Shown here in pieces: positions 43,772-51,210 of a DNA stretch of 64,000 nt (position 1 is the first letter of the stretch; each line of letters begins with the position of its first letter). Where the stretch lies: assembly GCF_024198255.1 (NCBI RefSeq), contig NZ_JAJVKW010000006.1, positions 124,001 to 188,000 of the forward strand. The letters are read 5' to 3'. A model generated the notes under the pieces. It was not told where the DNA came from. It worked only from the letters and a program-made list of their open reading frames with translations, and did not search any database. The stretch is from Myxococcus guangdongensis (lineage in GTDB: Bacteria; Myxococcota; Myxococcia; Myxococcales; Myxococcaceae). Made by a program: the position numbers and the translations under genes.

Positions 43772-44854
43772 TCAGTGCGCGGGGAGCAGGATGGGGACAT
43801 AGCGCGCGTTGTCATGGGTCCCATCGCCCAACTGCCCCCAGTCATTGCAGCCCCAGGCCCAATGCCGTCCATCCGCGGCCCGGGCGAGGGTGTGGCGCCA
43901 GCCCGCCGCGACGGAGACGATGAAGCTGGGGCCCACGGCCTGGACGGGGGTGATGCGGTTGAGGGTGGAGCCATCGCCGAGCTGGCCGCAGTCATTACCA
44001 CCCCAACCCCAGACAGAGCCGTCGGCGAGGACAGCGATGACATGGCCACTCTCGCCCACCGCGATGGACGTCGCTTGAGTCACGCCAGGAACCTGGGTGA
44101 GGGGGCTGGTGGGATGGTCTCCCTGCCATTTCCAGACGGTTCCGTCGGCGCGCAGGGCCGCTGACAGCCAGCGCCCGGAGGCGATGGCGGACACCTGGGT
44201 GAGCCCGGGGCGCTGGGTCGCCACCGTGGGAGCGCTGGTGGAGATGTGCCAGACGGTTCCGTCGGCGCGCAGGGCATGCGTGAAGCCCTCTCCCGCCGTC
44301 ACGTTCACGACCTGGGTGAGCCCGCCCACCTGGGTCACGGGGCGAGTGTCGCCCCACGTCCAGACGGTGCCGTCGGTGCGCACGGCCGCGGAATGGAGGG
44401 CACCCCCGGCGATGTCCTTCGCCGGGGCGAAGACGGCGACGGGCGCGGTGTGGATGTCGCTGCCATCGTCGCGAACCTGCCGGTGGATGTTCATGCCCCA
44501 CGCCAGGACCACGCTGTCGGAGCGCAACGCGAGGGAGTGGTACGAGCCCGCGGAGATGCTCGTGATGTTGGAGAGTCCGGAGACGGCGACGGGCGTGTGG
44601 CGATCGAGCTGGGTGCCGTCCCCGAGCTGTCCGGCCCCATTGTGGCCCGAGCCCCAGACGGTGCCGGAAATCCCCAGGCGAAGTGAGTGCCGCTCTCCCG
44701 CCGCCACCTGTTTGGGGCCAGCGAGGGCCTGGACGCTCGTTCCCAGCGTCTCGGGGGCGGAGGAGATGTCACTGGCGCCACAACCCGTCCCGCAGAACGT
44801 CACCACCGCGCTGGACAAGACGACTCGCTGCAACCGCGTGAGAGCGTTTCGCAT
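43772..44854 (-). CDS. RCC1-repeat lipoprotein (single propeller)
   Basis: 360 residues from ATG 44854. Signal with lipobox 'TFCGTGCGA'. From residue about 45 there are seven RCC1-type units: well formed at the start ('VWGSGHNGAGQLGDG') and the end ('VWGWGGNDCGQLGDG', 'HWAWGCNDWGQLGDG'), but the three central ones lack the 'G.LGDG' segment ('VWTWGDTRP', 'VWHISTSAP', 'VWKWQGDHP'), so four blades have decayed or are shortened. It is half the size of the 14-repeat RCC1 protein at 28557-31178. It is probably a surface binding protein. Confidence 0.8.
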   Translation of the reverse strand: MRNALTRLQRVVLSSAVVTFCGTGCGASDISSAPETLGTSVQALAGPKQVAAGERHSLRLGISGTVWGSGHNGAGQLGDGTQLDRHTPVAVSGLSNITSISAGSYHSLALRSDSVVLAWGMNIHRQVRDDGSDIHTAPVAVFAPAKDIAGGALHSAAVRTDGTVWTWGDTRPVTQVGGLTQVVNVTAGEGFTHALRADGTVWHISTSAPTVATQRPGLTQVSAIASGRWLSAALRADGTVWKWQGDHPTSPLTQVPGVTQATSIAVGESGHVIAVLADGSVWGWGGNDCGQLGDGSTLNRITPVQAVGPSFIVSVAAGWRHTLARAADGRHWAWGCNDWGQLGDGTHDNARYVPILLPAH

Positions 44855-45026
44855 CCGTGGAGGCCCTTTCCTGTCATCGGGAGCGCAAGACATTGCGCGC
44901 GACGAGTCTGGGACAGGAGCCCTTCGAAACTCAATCCCGGCACGGGTGGCGGAAACGACGAATCGCCAGCGGGAAGAACCTCCCACTGGCGACCCGAGTC
45001 CTCGCCCGAATCAGGGGCGAGTCAGG

Positions 45027-45140
45027 CTACGGCTCCAGCTCGTAGGGATTGTTGGGGTTGTAGGGGCCGGGGCCGGCGATGATGATGACGCCACCACCAC
45101 AGGTACGGGGACCACCGCGAACCTTGGTCTTGATCTGCAT
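45027..45140 (-). CDS. 37-residue peptide gene divergent from the Zorya operon
   Basis: Found by reading the minus strand; it is too short for routine gene callers. ATG at 45140 is preceded by AGGAGC at the correct distance, and the frame ends with TAG at 45027. The peptide starts MQIKTKVRGG, contains a single Cys followed by Gly-Gly-Gly and Val-Ile-Ile-Ile, and ends in a Pro/Asn/Tyr-rich segment (GPGPYNPNNPYELEP). A basic leader, short Gly hinge and structured tail recall precursor peptides or small signalling peptides, but I cannot assign a family. Its leader contains a long inverted repeat (45169-45208). Confidence 0.55.
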   Translation of the reverse strand: MQIKTKVRGGPRTCGGGVIIIAGPGPYNPNNPYELEP

Positions 45141-45168
45141 GGTCTGCTCCTGATGAGTGCTGCGTGAA

Positions 45169-45208
45169 CTCCAGTCTCACGGTGACCGAGGGCCGAGCGA
45201 GACTGGAG
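45169..45208 (-). promoter_or_regulatory. Leader hairpin of the 37-residue peptide gene
   Basis: CTCCAGTCTC at 45169-45178 and GAGACTGGAG at 45199-45208 form a perfect 10-bp stem with a 20-base loop that itself contains GGTGACC. It lies about 18 bp upstream of the peptide's ribosome site, so it could be an RNA leader structure, or a protein-binding dyad. Confidence 0.5.
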
Positions 45209-45267
45209 CGCGGCATTCAATTGCACATGTAATCAGTCGTCAAGAGGCCGAGCCGATGCACTGCCTT

Positions 45268-45303
45268 GGACGACGTGTCGTCAAATATTTGATGCGACAT
45301 GTC
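45268..45303. promoter_or_regulatory. Cluster of overlapping palindromes upstream of the Zorya operon
   Basis: Within 36 bp: GACGAC-GT-GTCGTC (45269-45282), the perfect 12-bp palindrome TCAAATATTTGA (45281-45292) nested inside TGTCG (45276-45280) and CGACA (45295-45299), and GACATGTC (45296-45303). The AT-rich core is unusual for this genome. It lies in the shared region between the peptide gene and zorD and is the best operator candidate for either. Nothing else that is gene-like is seen in 45141-45536. Confidence 0.5.
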
Positions 45304-45382
45304 ACGATGTCCGGCTCAACGTGAAAGCCGTCTGTTTCGTCAGGGATGCGTTGCTTCGGGTCGGCGCGTCATCGATTCATGA

Positions 45383-45397
45383 ACTCACTGGGTGAGT
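45383..45397. promoter_or_regulatory. Second dyad upstream of zorD
   Basis: ACTCAC-TGG-GTGAGT at 45383-45397 is a 6-bp perfect inverted repeat with 3-base spacing, about 140 bp before the zorD start. It is a candidate operator; the evidence is only its symmetry and position. Confidence 0.35.
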
Positions 45398-45536
45398 CAC
45401 GACACCGTGAGATGCGCGCCAAGAGGATGCCAGGTTTCCCACCGAGTGCCTATCACCCTCAGGTGGTAGTGCGAGCCTGGCGAAGGCCTGTTTCTGATTC
45501 ACGTGTGCAAGCACATCCGCTTGCGGGGGCCTTCCG

Positions 45537-48443
45537 ATGTCACCTCCCGAGGCACGAACGTCCGTTCGCCACGACCTACCCGCGCGTTGGTCCATCGACA
45601 CGGGGCAGTTGTGCATCTCCCTGCTGGAGTTGGCTCCGGAACTCGCGTTCCGAGTCAGTCTGCGCAAGGCCGAGTGGCAGGCGCGCGGCTGGCTCGATGG
45701 AGACCAGCTCGTCTTCTCCCAGGGCGAATGGGCCGCCCTGGGGCGACCCGTGGAAGGGGCAGGTGACGACGAGGAGCGCGAGTCGCTGCACGAGGAATGG
45801 GCCGTGCTCCAGCACCTCCTGCTGGACCTGGTCGGGCTCGAGCAGCAGGACCTCGATTGTGAGGTGGTGGGAGTCCCGGGCGGCGCCGGAGCCCGGTATC
45901 GGGTTCGGGTTTCGGGTCTGCTCCTCCCTGACCCGCCCCAACCCATCCCCTGGTTCGTTTCGTCCGACACAGGCGAGGTCGTCCTGTTGGGCCCCTCCGC
46001 AGCGTGGGCGTGCGTGGAGGCCCGACTTGCGACCCATGCGCCCCGCAAGGAACAGCTCGCGCGGGTGATGCGCGTTCGCGGTGTCCTGGAAGAGGTGGCG
46101 CGGCGCTTGCCGGACCGGGTTCGGTACACCGCTCGGGGCTACTTGGGTCGTTTCCAACCGCAGCCCGTCGCCCGCGTTGGATTGCGCTGGGAGCAGGACC
46201 CGGAGGCGACGGAGATCGTCTCGTTGCACCCCTATGCGGTCCATCCGGATGGGACTCAATCCGCGTTGCCGCTCGCGAGCCTCCAGCCCGGAGGCATCGC
46301 GGGTGATGACGCCCGGAGGCCCCTGGTCCTTCCTGAAGGCGCTGAGCGCATCCTGGAGAACGTCCGGCCTCTCCAGCGCCGGCTCGCAGTGGATGTCCAA
46401 CGAGAGCTGGAGGACCCCACGGTCATCATCCCCGAGGGTCTGAACGCGGACGGCATCGTCGACCTCTCGAAGTACTCGGAGCGCGTGCTGGGCTTCGAGG
46501 TCCTTCGAGGTCGCGACCCCACGGTGGGCATCGAGGGATCGGGACTGGAGTGGTTCGACCCCGACGACAAGGAGGGCGACTTCTCGCTCACGCTCCAGGT
46601 CGATTCGCCGGAGGGGCGCGAGGCCGCGCCGTTGCGTTTGGATTCACGAACGCTCGCGATGGAGCTCCACGTGGCCAATGAGGCCGCGTTGGCTCGAGGC
46701 GACTCCGCGCCACTCGTGGTGGCGGGGACCCGCCTCCTCCCGAGTGAGAGTCTGCGACGTCAGTTGGTGATGGCGCTCCAACTGTCGGCACCGGAGCCCG
46801 CGACGACGCCTGATGCCAGTGATGCTCCGGCGCATGCCTCTCGGGGCAGAAAGCCTATCGAGGCCGTGAAGGTGAAGGAGCTGGGCGCCTCCGCCACGCG
46901 GGGGGCGTTGGCTGGCGACGCCGACCCCGTGCCCTGGGAGTCGCTGCGCTCCGTGATGGTGACGGGCGTCGAACTCAAGCTCCATCAGCGACAGGGCATC
47001 GAGTGGCTGTGGCGCCGCGCGCGAGAGGCGACGCCCGGTGTCTTGCTGGCGGATGACATGGGGCTGGGCAAGACGCTCCAGGTCGCCTGCTTCCTCACGC
47101 TGCGGCGCATGGCGCTCCAGGCGCAGCTCCGTCCTGGAGCATGGCTGAAGCCCCAGCTCGTCGTATGCCCGACCATCCTGCTGGAGAACTGGCGGCAGGA
47201 GCTGGCGCGCTTCTTCATCGAGTCCACGTGGGCGCCGTTCATCCTCCACGGGCCCGGGCTCGAGGCCGTCAAACGCGAGGGGGAGCTCAACGGCGCCTTC
47301 CTGGCGCGACAGGACCTGGTGCTCACCAACTACGAGACGCTGGGGGCTCATCAGCGTTCGTTGCTGAAGGTGGACTTCGACGTCGTCGTGTTCGACGAGG
47401 CGCACAATCTCAAGAATCCGGACACGCTGCGCTCGCGTGCCGCCCGGGCGTTGAAGCGCTCGTTCGCGGTCGGCCTGACGGGCACTCCGGTGGAGAACGA
47501 GTTGCTGGATGTGTGGGCCCTCTACGACGCGCTTCAGTGTCGACAACCCCGGGTCTTCGGCACGCGCGCGGCGTTCCGGGAGGCGCATCAGGGGGAGCAA
47601 GCGGTCCAGACATTGCGCCAAAGGTTGGGCTACCCCTCCGAGGGTTGCACCCTCCTGCGGAGGGAGAAGGCAGAGGCGCTGAAGGAACTCCCGCCGAAGA
47701 GCCCCCATCGCAGGTTGGTCGAGATGACGGAGGCGCAGGAGTCCCACGAGCGGCTCATCGCGAGGAAGATGGTCTCGGAAGGCTCGCTCTGGGCGCTCGC
47801 CGCGCTCCAGAAGCTCTACCAGCATCCCGCGCTGCTGACGGATGCTCGCGGACTGTCCTCCGCAACCGCGCTGCGGGAGAGCCCGAAGACGCGGCTGTGT
47901 CTGGAGTTGCTGTCGGAGATTGAAAGCCAGGGCAGCGGCGAGGGAGCGCAGAAGGCCCTGGTGTTCGTCCTCTCCCGCGCGATGCAGGACCTGTTGGCGC
48001 AGCTCATCTCGGAGCGGTTCCGTCTGGGACGTGTCGACATCCTCAACGGTGAACCGGCGAGCCGGAAGGCGGCGCTCGACAACATCGAGGTCTTCTCCCG
48101 GGCGAAGGGGTTCCAGGTCTTGATTCTGAGCCCCTTGGCGGCGGGCGCCGGGCTCAACATCACCGCGGCGAACCACGTCATCCACTACGGGCGCTGGTGG
48201 AATCCGGCGAAGGAGGACCAGGCGACGGACCGTGCCCATCGCATCGGCCAGGTGCGCCCCGTCCACGTCTACTACCCGTTGCTCCATCGACGGGGCAGAC
48301 CCGATGCGGGCTTCGATTTGCGGCTCCATGAGTTGGTTGAACGCAAGCGCGCCATCGCGCGCGATTTCCTGTCGCCCACGGACGAAGACGCCCAGCAGTA
48401 CACGGGGGTCTTCCAAGGGGCTCGCGAAGAGGGGGAGGGCTGA
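45537..48443 (+). CDS. zorD: Zorya type I SNF2-family helicase ZorD
   Basis: 968 residues from ATG 45537; the ribosome site is weak (GGGGG near -10). Residues 1 to about 480 are a large N-terminal region of unclear fold, beta-rich in part. The SNF2 motor follows: motif I 'LLADDMGLGKTLQ' (Lys512), motif II 'VVFDEAHNLKN' (Asp620-Glu621), motif III 'LTGTPVEN' (648-650), 'LSRAMQDLLAQLI', 'LSPLAAGAGLNI', and motif VI 'DQATDRAHRIGQ' (near 894-905). In Zorya type I, ZorD is the helicase/nuclease effector that acts on phage DNA near the membrane motor. Here it heads the operon, three bases before zorA, rather than following zorC. Separately, this could be an independent SNF2 helicase; co-directional packing with zorABC argues against that. 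Confidence 0.82.
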   Translation: MSPPEARTSVRHDLPARWSIDTGQLCISLLELAPELAFRVSLRKAEWQARGWLDGDQLVFSQGEWAALGRPVEGAGDDEERESLHEEWAVLQHLLLDLVGLEQQDLDCEVVGVPGGAGARYRVRVSGLLLPDPPQPIPWFVSSDTGEVVLLGPSAAWACVEARLATHAPRKEQLARVMRVRGVLEEVARRLPDRVRYTARGYLGRFQPQPVARVGLRWEQDPEATEIVSLHPYAVHPDGTQSALPLASLQPGGIAGDDARRPLVLPEGAERILENVRPLQRRLAVDVQRELEDPTVIIPEGLNADGIVDLSKYSERVLGFEVLRGRDPTVGIEGSGLEWFDPDDKEGDFSLTLQVDSPEGREAAPLRLDSRTLAMELHVANEAALARGDSAPLVVAGTRLLPSESLRRQLVMALQLSAPEPATTPDASDAPAHASRGRKPIEAVKVKELGASATRGALAGDADPVPWESLRSVMVTGVELKLHQRQGIEWLWRRAREATPGVLLADDMGLGKTLQVACFLTLRRMALQAQLRPGAWLKPQLVVCPTILLENWRQELARFFIESTWAPFILHGPGLEAVKREGELNGAFLARQDLVLTNYETLGAHQRSLLKVDFDVVVFDEAHNLKNPDTLRSRAARALKRSFAVGLTGTPVENELLDVWALYDALQCRQPRVFGTRAAFREAHQGEQAVQTLRQRLGYPSEGCTLLRREKAEALKELPPKSPHRRLVEMTEAQESHERLIARKMVSEGSLWALAALQKLYQHPALLTDARGLSSATALRESPKTRLCLELLSEIESQGSGEGAQKALVFVLSRAMQDLLAQLISERFRLGRVDILNGEPASRKAALDNIEVFSRAKGFQVLILSPLAAGAGLNITAANHVIHYGRWWNPAKEDQATDRAHRIGQVRPVHVYYPLLHRRGRPDAGFDLRLHELVERKRAIARDFLSPTDEDAQQYTGVFQGAREEGEG

Positions 48444-48446
48444 CAC

Positions 48447-50471
48447 ATGGAGACAATCACTTCGCTCTGGCGCGACGAGGCGCTGCGGTATGCCGTGGGG
48501 AGCATCACGGGGTTCGCACTGTTGGCCCTGGCCCTGGTGTTGTTCCGGAGGCACAAGCTGCGGCGCGCCATCGGGCTGTTGGATGCGCATCTGGAGGAGG
48601 TCCTCGAGGGACGGCGACCGGAGCCAGGGCCGCAAGAGGAGGCGAAAGCGCTGTGGCGAGCCATTCGTGAGCTGCTCGTCTTTCCTCCTGGGCGGCAGCC
48701 CGTTCCGCTGCCTGCCCTCATCCGGGCTGAGCCGTCCCAGGGGTTGCGTGAGACGTGTCGGGCGCTGTTCCGACACTCCTGGGGGCACGCGCTGGGAAAG
48801 AGCCTGACGGGCATCTCCCTGGTCATGACTTTCGGCCTGTTGGGAATGGTGCTGGTGGGGCCTGTCAGGGAGGCCTTGATGGGGGGCCGCGCGGCAGGGG
48901 CGTCGCAGGCGGAGCTGCTCTCTTCAGCCATCGGGCAGATGGGCGCGAAGTTTTTCGTCTCGGCGATGGGATTGCTGGGCTCGTTCTTGTTCCAATCCGT
49001 CGCGTCCGTCATCGAGAGCCGGTTGCTGGCACGGCTGGATGCCATGCGGTCCCGGTTCGAGTCCGCCACCCGGACGCTCGAGGCCCAAGACATCCTGCTC
49101 GCGACGGCGAGGGGGGATGCGCTGGGCACGTTGAAGGATGAGCTGGTCCAGACCCGCCGTGAGCTCTCCGAGCGACTCGCCCGATTGGAGAACGTCGAGG
49201 TGACGCTCCAGGACATCGGAACCCATGTGCTGTCGACCTTCGGCTCGATGATGAAGGAGCAGGTCGGCGACGTCATCACGCGGCAGCTCTCCGCGGTGGA
49301 GAAGGCCGTGCGGGAGATTGCCGCGGACCTGCAACGCTCCATCGCCTCGGGGTTCGCGCAAACGCTCCAGACCGAGCTGTCCACGGTTCGCGACAGCTTG
49401 GGGGCCATCCAGCAGTCGCTCGCCGGTCGACAGGAGCACGAGCTGGGGCGCATCCTCGAGCAACTTCGGGACTCCGTGTCGGGTGGCTTCCATTCCCAGT
49501 CGCAGGACATGGCTCGGCAGATGGAACAACTGATGGGGGTGCTGCCCCGGCTCGAGCAGCAGTTCGAGGCCATGGCCCGGGTGATGGGGACGCAGGCGGA
49601 GCAGTGGGGCGCGGAGAACCAGCGTTCCATCCAGGTCCTCAGTGAACGTGTCGCCACTGTCGTCGACAGCTTCGACCGTGTCCGGGATGGGTTGGTGAGT
49701 GCCACCGCGGGAGTCCTCGCCGCCTCCAAGGAGTCGTCGCAGCAACTGGGGGTGGAGAACCAGCAGATGCTCGGCCAACTGGAGCGCAGCGTGGAGTCCG
49801 TCGTGGAGAGGTTCGAGCAGGTGCTCAAGGGGATGGACGCGAGCACGCAGAGGCTCGTGGACTCGACCTCGCAGTCGGCTCAGCACCTCCAGCAGCAGAC
49901 CGGGGAACAGGCGGACTTCCTGGCCCGACAGGTGGAGATGCTCCGCTCGGCCGCCAACGTGGACATGAGCAACTTCCAGAGTCGCTCCGAGGCGTTCGCG
50001 AAGGTCATGGGAACCACCCAGGACGGCCTTCGCCAACTCACGGAGCAACTGCGCAACACCGCGGCTCAACTCGTCTCCGCGACTCGGGGAGCAGGGGATA
50101 CGCAAGATAAGGCGCGAGGGGCCGCGGCGCAGATGGAGCAGGTGACGCGTCAGCTCGGGGAGACCGCCAAGGAGTTCATGCAGGTCTCCCAGAGCCGCCG
50201 CGAGGTGGCCAGGGTGGAAGAGGGGCTGCTCAGCGCACAACGGCAGGCGTTCGAGCGTGTCCAGCCGGTGCTCGATGGGTTGGCGAGTCGCTACGAGGAG
50301 TCCGTCAAGGCCCAGGCGCAGACCCTGAGCGGTCAGTGGAGCAAGGTGATGCAGGACATGCAGAGCGTGGTGACGATGTCATCGGGAGAGCTTGCTCAGG
50401 GCGTCGATGCGCTCAACGAGACGGTCCAGGCGCTCAGCAAGGCGCTGACGACGCAGGTGCGGCGACCATGA
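48447..50471 (+). CDS. zorA: Zorya motor protein ZorA (MotA-like with long cytoplasmic tail)
   Basis: 674 residues from ATG 48447, with a GGGAGGG site inside the end of zorD. Three hydrophobic helices: about 15-33, 118-138 and 165-189, with a cytoplasmic linker between the first two. This is the MotA/TolQ/ExbB layout. Residues from about 200 to the end form a long Gln/Glu/Ala/Ser-rich helical tail with heptad-like repeats ('LARLDAMRSRFESATRTLEAQ', 'QLGVENQQMLGQLERSVESVVERF'). This is characteristic of ZorA, whose tail projects into the cytoplasm and is needed for defence. E. coli ZorA is about 730 residues. It forms the ion-driven motor with ZorB. The stop overlaps the zorB start (ATGA). Confidence 0.85.
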   Translation: METITSLWRDEALRYAVGSITGFALLALALVLFRRHKLRRAIGLLDAHLEEVLEGRRPEPGPQEEAKALWRAIRELLVFPPGRQPVPLPALIRAEPSQGLRETCRALFRHSWGHALGKSLTGISLVMTFGLLGMVLVGPVREALMGGRAAGASQAELLSSAIGQMGAKFFVSAMGLLGSFLFQSVASVIESRLLARLDAMRSRFESATRTLEAQDILLATARGDALGTLKDELVQTRRELSERLARLENVEVTLQDIGTHVLSTFGSMMKEQVGDVITRQLSAVEKAVREIAADLQRSIASGFAQTLQTELSTVRDSLGAIQQSLAGRQEHELGRILEQLRDSVSGGFHSQSQDMARQMEQLMGVLPRLEQQFEAMARVMGTQAEQWGAENQRSIQVLSERVATVVDSFDRVRDGLVSATAGVLAASKESSQQLGVENQQMLGQLERSVESVVERFEQVLKGMDASTQRLVDSTSQSAQHLQQQTGEQADFLARQVEMLRSAANVDMSNFQSRSEAFAKVMGTTQDGLRQLTEQLRNTAAQLVSATRGAGDTQDKARGAAAQMEQVTRQLGETAKEFMQVSQSRREVARVEEGLLSAQRQAFERVQPVLDGLASRYEESVKAQAQTLSGQWSKVMQDMQSVVTMSSGELAQGVDALNETVQALSKALTTQVRRP

Positions 50472-51202
50472 GTGCCTCGGGGGATGGGAGCGAGAAGTCA
50501 CTGGCAGACCTGATGGCGGGCGTCGCGGTGGTGTTCCTGCTGTTGGCGGTCATCTTCATCTTGGAAGCGCATCAGCAGCGCGAGGCAGCCATCCGGGACA
50601 AGGAGGCCGCCATCGAGAAGGTGGATTCGCAGAAGGAGGGCGTCGAGGAGTCGCTCTACGCGTTGCACTCGAGCTTGCAGGTGTTGGATGCCGAGCTGGG
50701 TGGGGGCTTCATCGCGCTCAGCGAACTGGATGGTGGTGTGAATGCCTTGGAGATTGAATTCAAGAACATGCAGTTCGAACTCGGTCAATGCCGGACCCCG
50801 CCCGCCTATGTCGAGCAGTTCGAGCGGGGGGCGGGCCCCCTCATCCATCGAGTCTGCGAAGCGGTGAACGCCATGCGGGACGCGGGCGCGGAGCCTTCCA
50901 TCATCCTGGAAGGACACACCGATGACCGTCCCTTCCTGGGGACGAGTTCGGAGTGCGGGGTTCGGGACGGGGTGGTCCAGCACAGCTTCGAGAACAATGT
51001 CAGGGCCAGTGCCGCGCGTGCCCAGGAGGTGTTCTTCACCGTGCGCAAGCAACTCCGCGACGCTGGCGAGGATCGGGACTGCTTCGATTCGAACTTCGTC
51101 GTCTCGGGACGAGGGCAGACGGCGCCACGTCCGGGCGCCGATGGCGGTGATGCCGAGAACCGACGTCTCGTCATTCGCGTGCGTGGCGACCTGCGCCTGT
51201 AG
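50468..51202 (+). CDS. zorB: Zorya stator-like protein ZorB (MotB/OmpA-like)
   Basis: 244 residues from ATG 50468, which overlaps the zorA stop by four bases; an upstream GTG in frame is less likely. A single TM helix spans about 15-32 with the conserved acidic residue at its start: 'LADLMAGVAVVFLLL' (Asp14), the expected proton-carrying Asp of MotB/ZorB. A helical stalk with 'KEAAIEKVDSQKEGVEESLYALHSSL' follows. The C-terminal OmpA-like peptidoglycan-binding domain has 'IILEGHTDDRPF', 'NNVRASAARAQEVFFTV', 'VSGRGQTAPR' and 'NRRLVIRVR'. The arrangement anchors the ZorAB motor to the cell wall. Confidence 0.88.
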   Translation: MSASGDGSEKSLADLMAGVAVVFLLLAVIFILEAHQQREAAIRDKEAAIEKVDSQKEGVEESLYALHSSLQVLDAELGGGFIALSELDGGVNALEIEFKNMQFELGQCRTPPAYVEQFERGAGPLIHRVCEAVNAMRDAGAEPSIILEGHTDDRPFLGTSSECGVRDGVVQHSFENNVRASAARAQEVFFTVRKQLRDAGEDRDCFDSNFVVSGRGQTAPRPGADGGDAENRRLVIRVRGDLRL

Positions 51203-51210
51203 GAGGCTCC

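Noticed and set aside
46644-48788. 714-residue minus-strand frame antisense to zorD and zorA
   Set aside because: Arg/Gln/Leu-rich shadow with no recognisable domain; the plus strand encodes intact helicase motifs.
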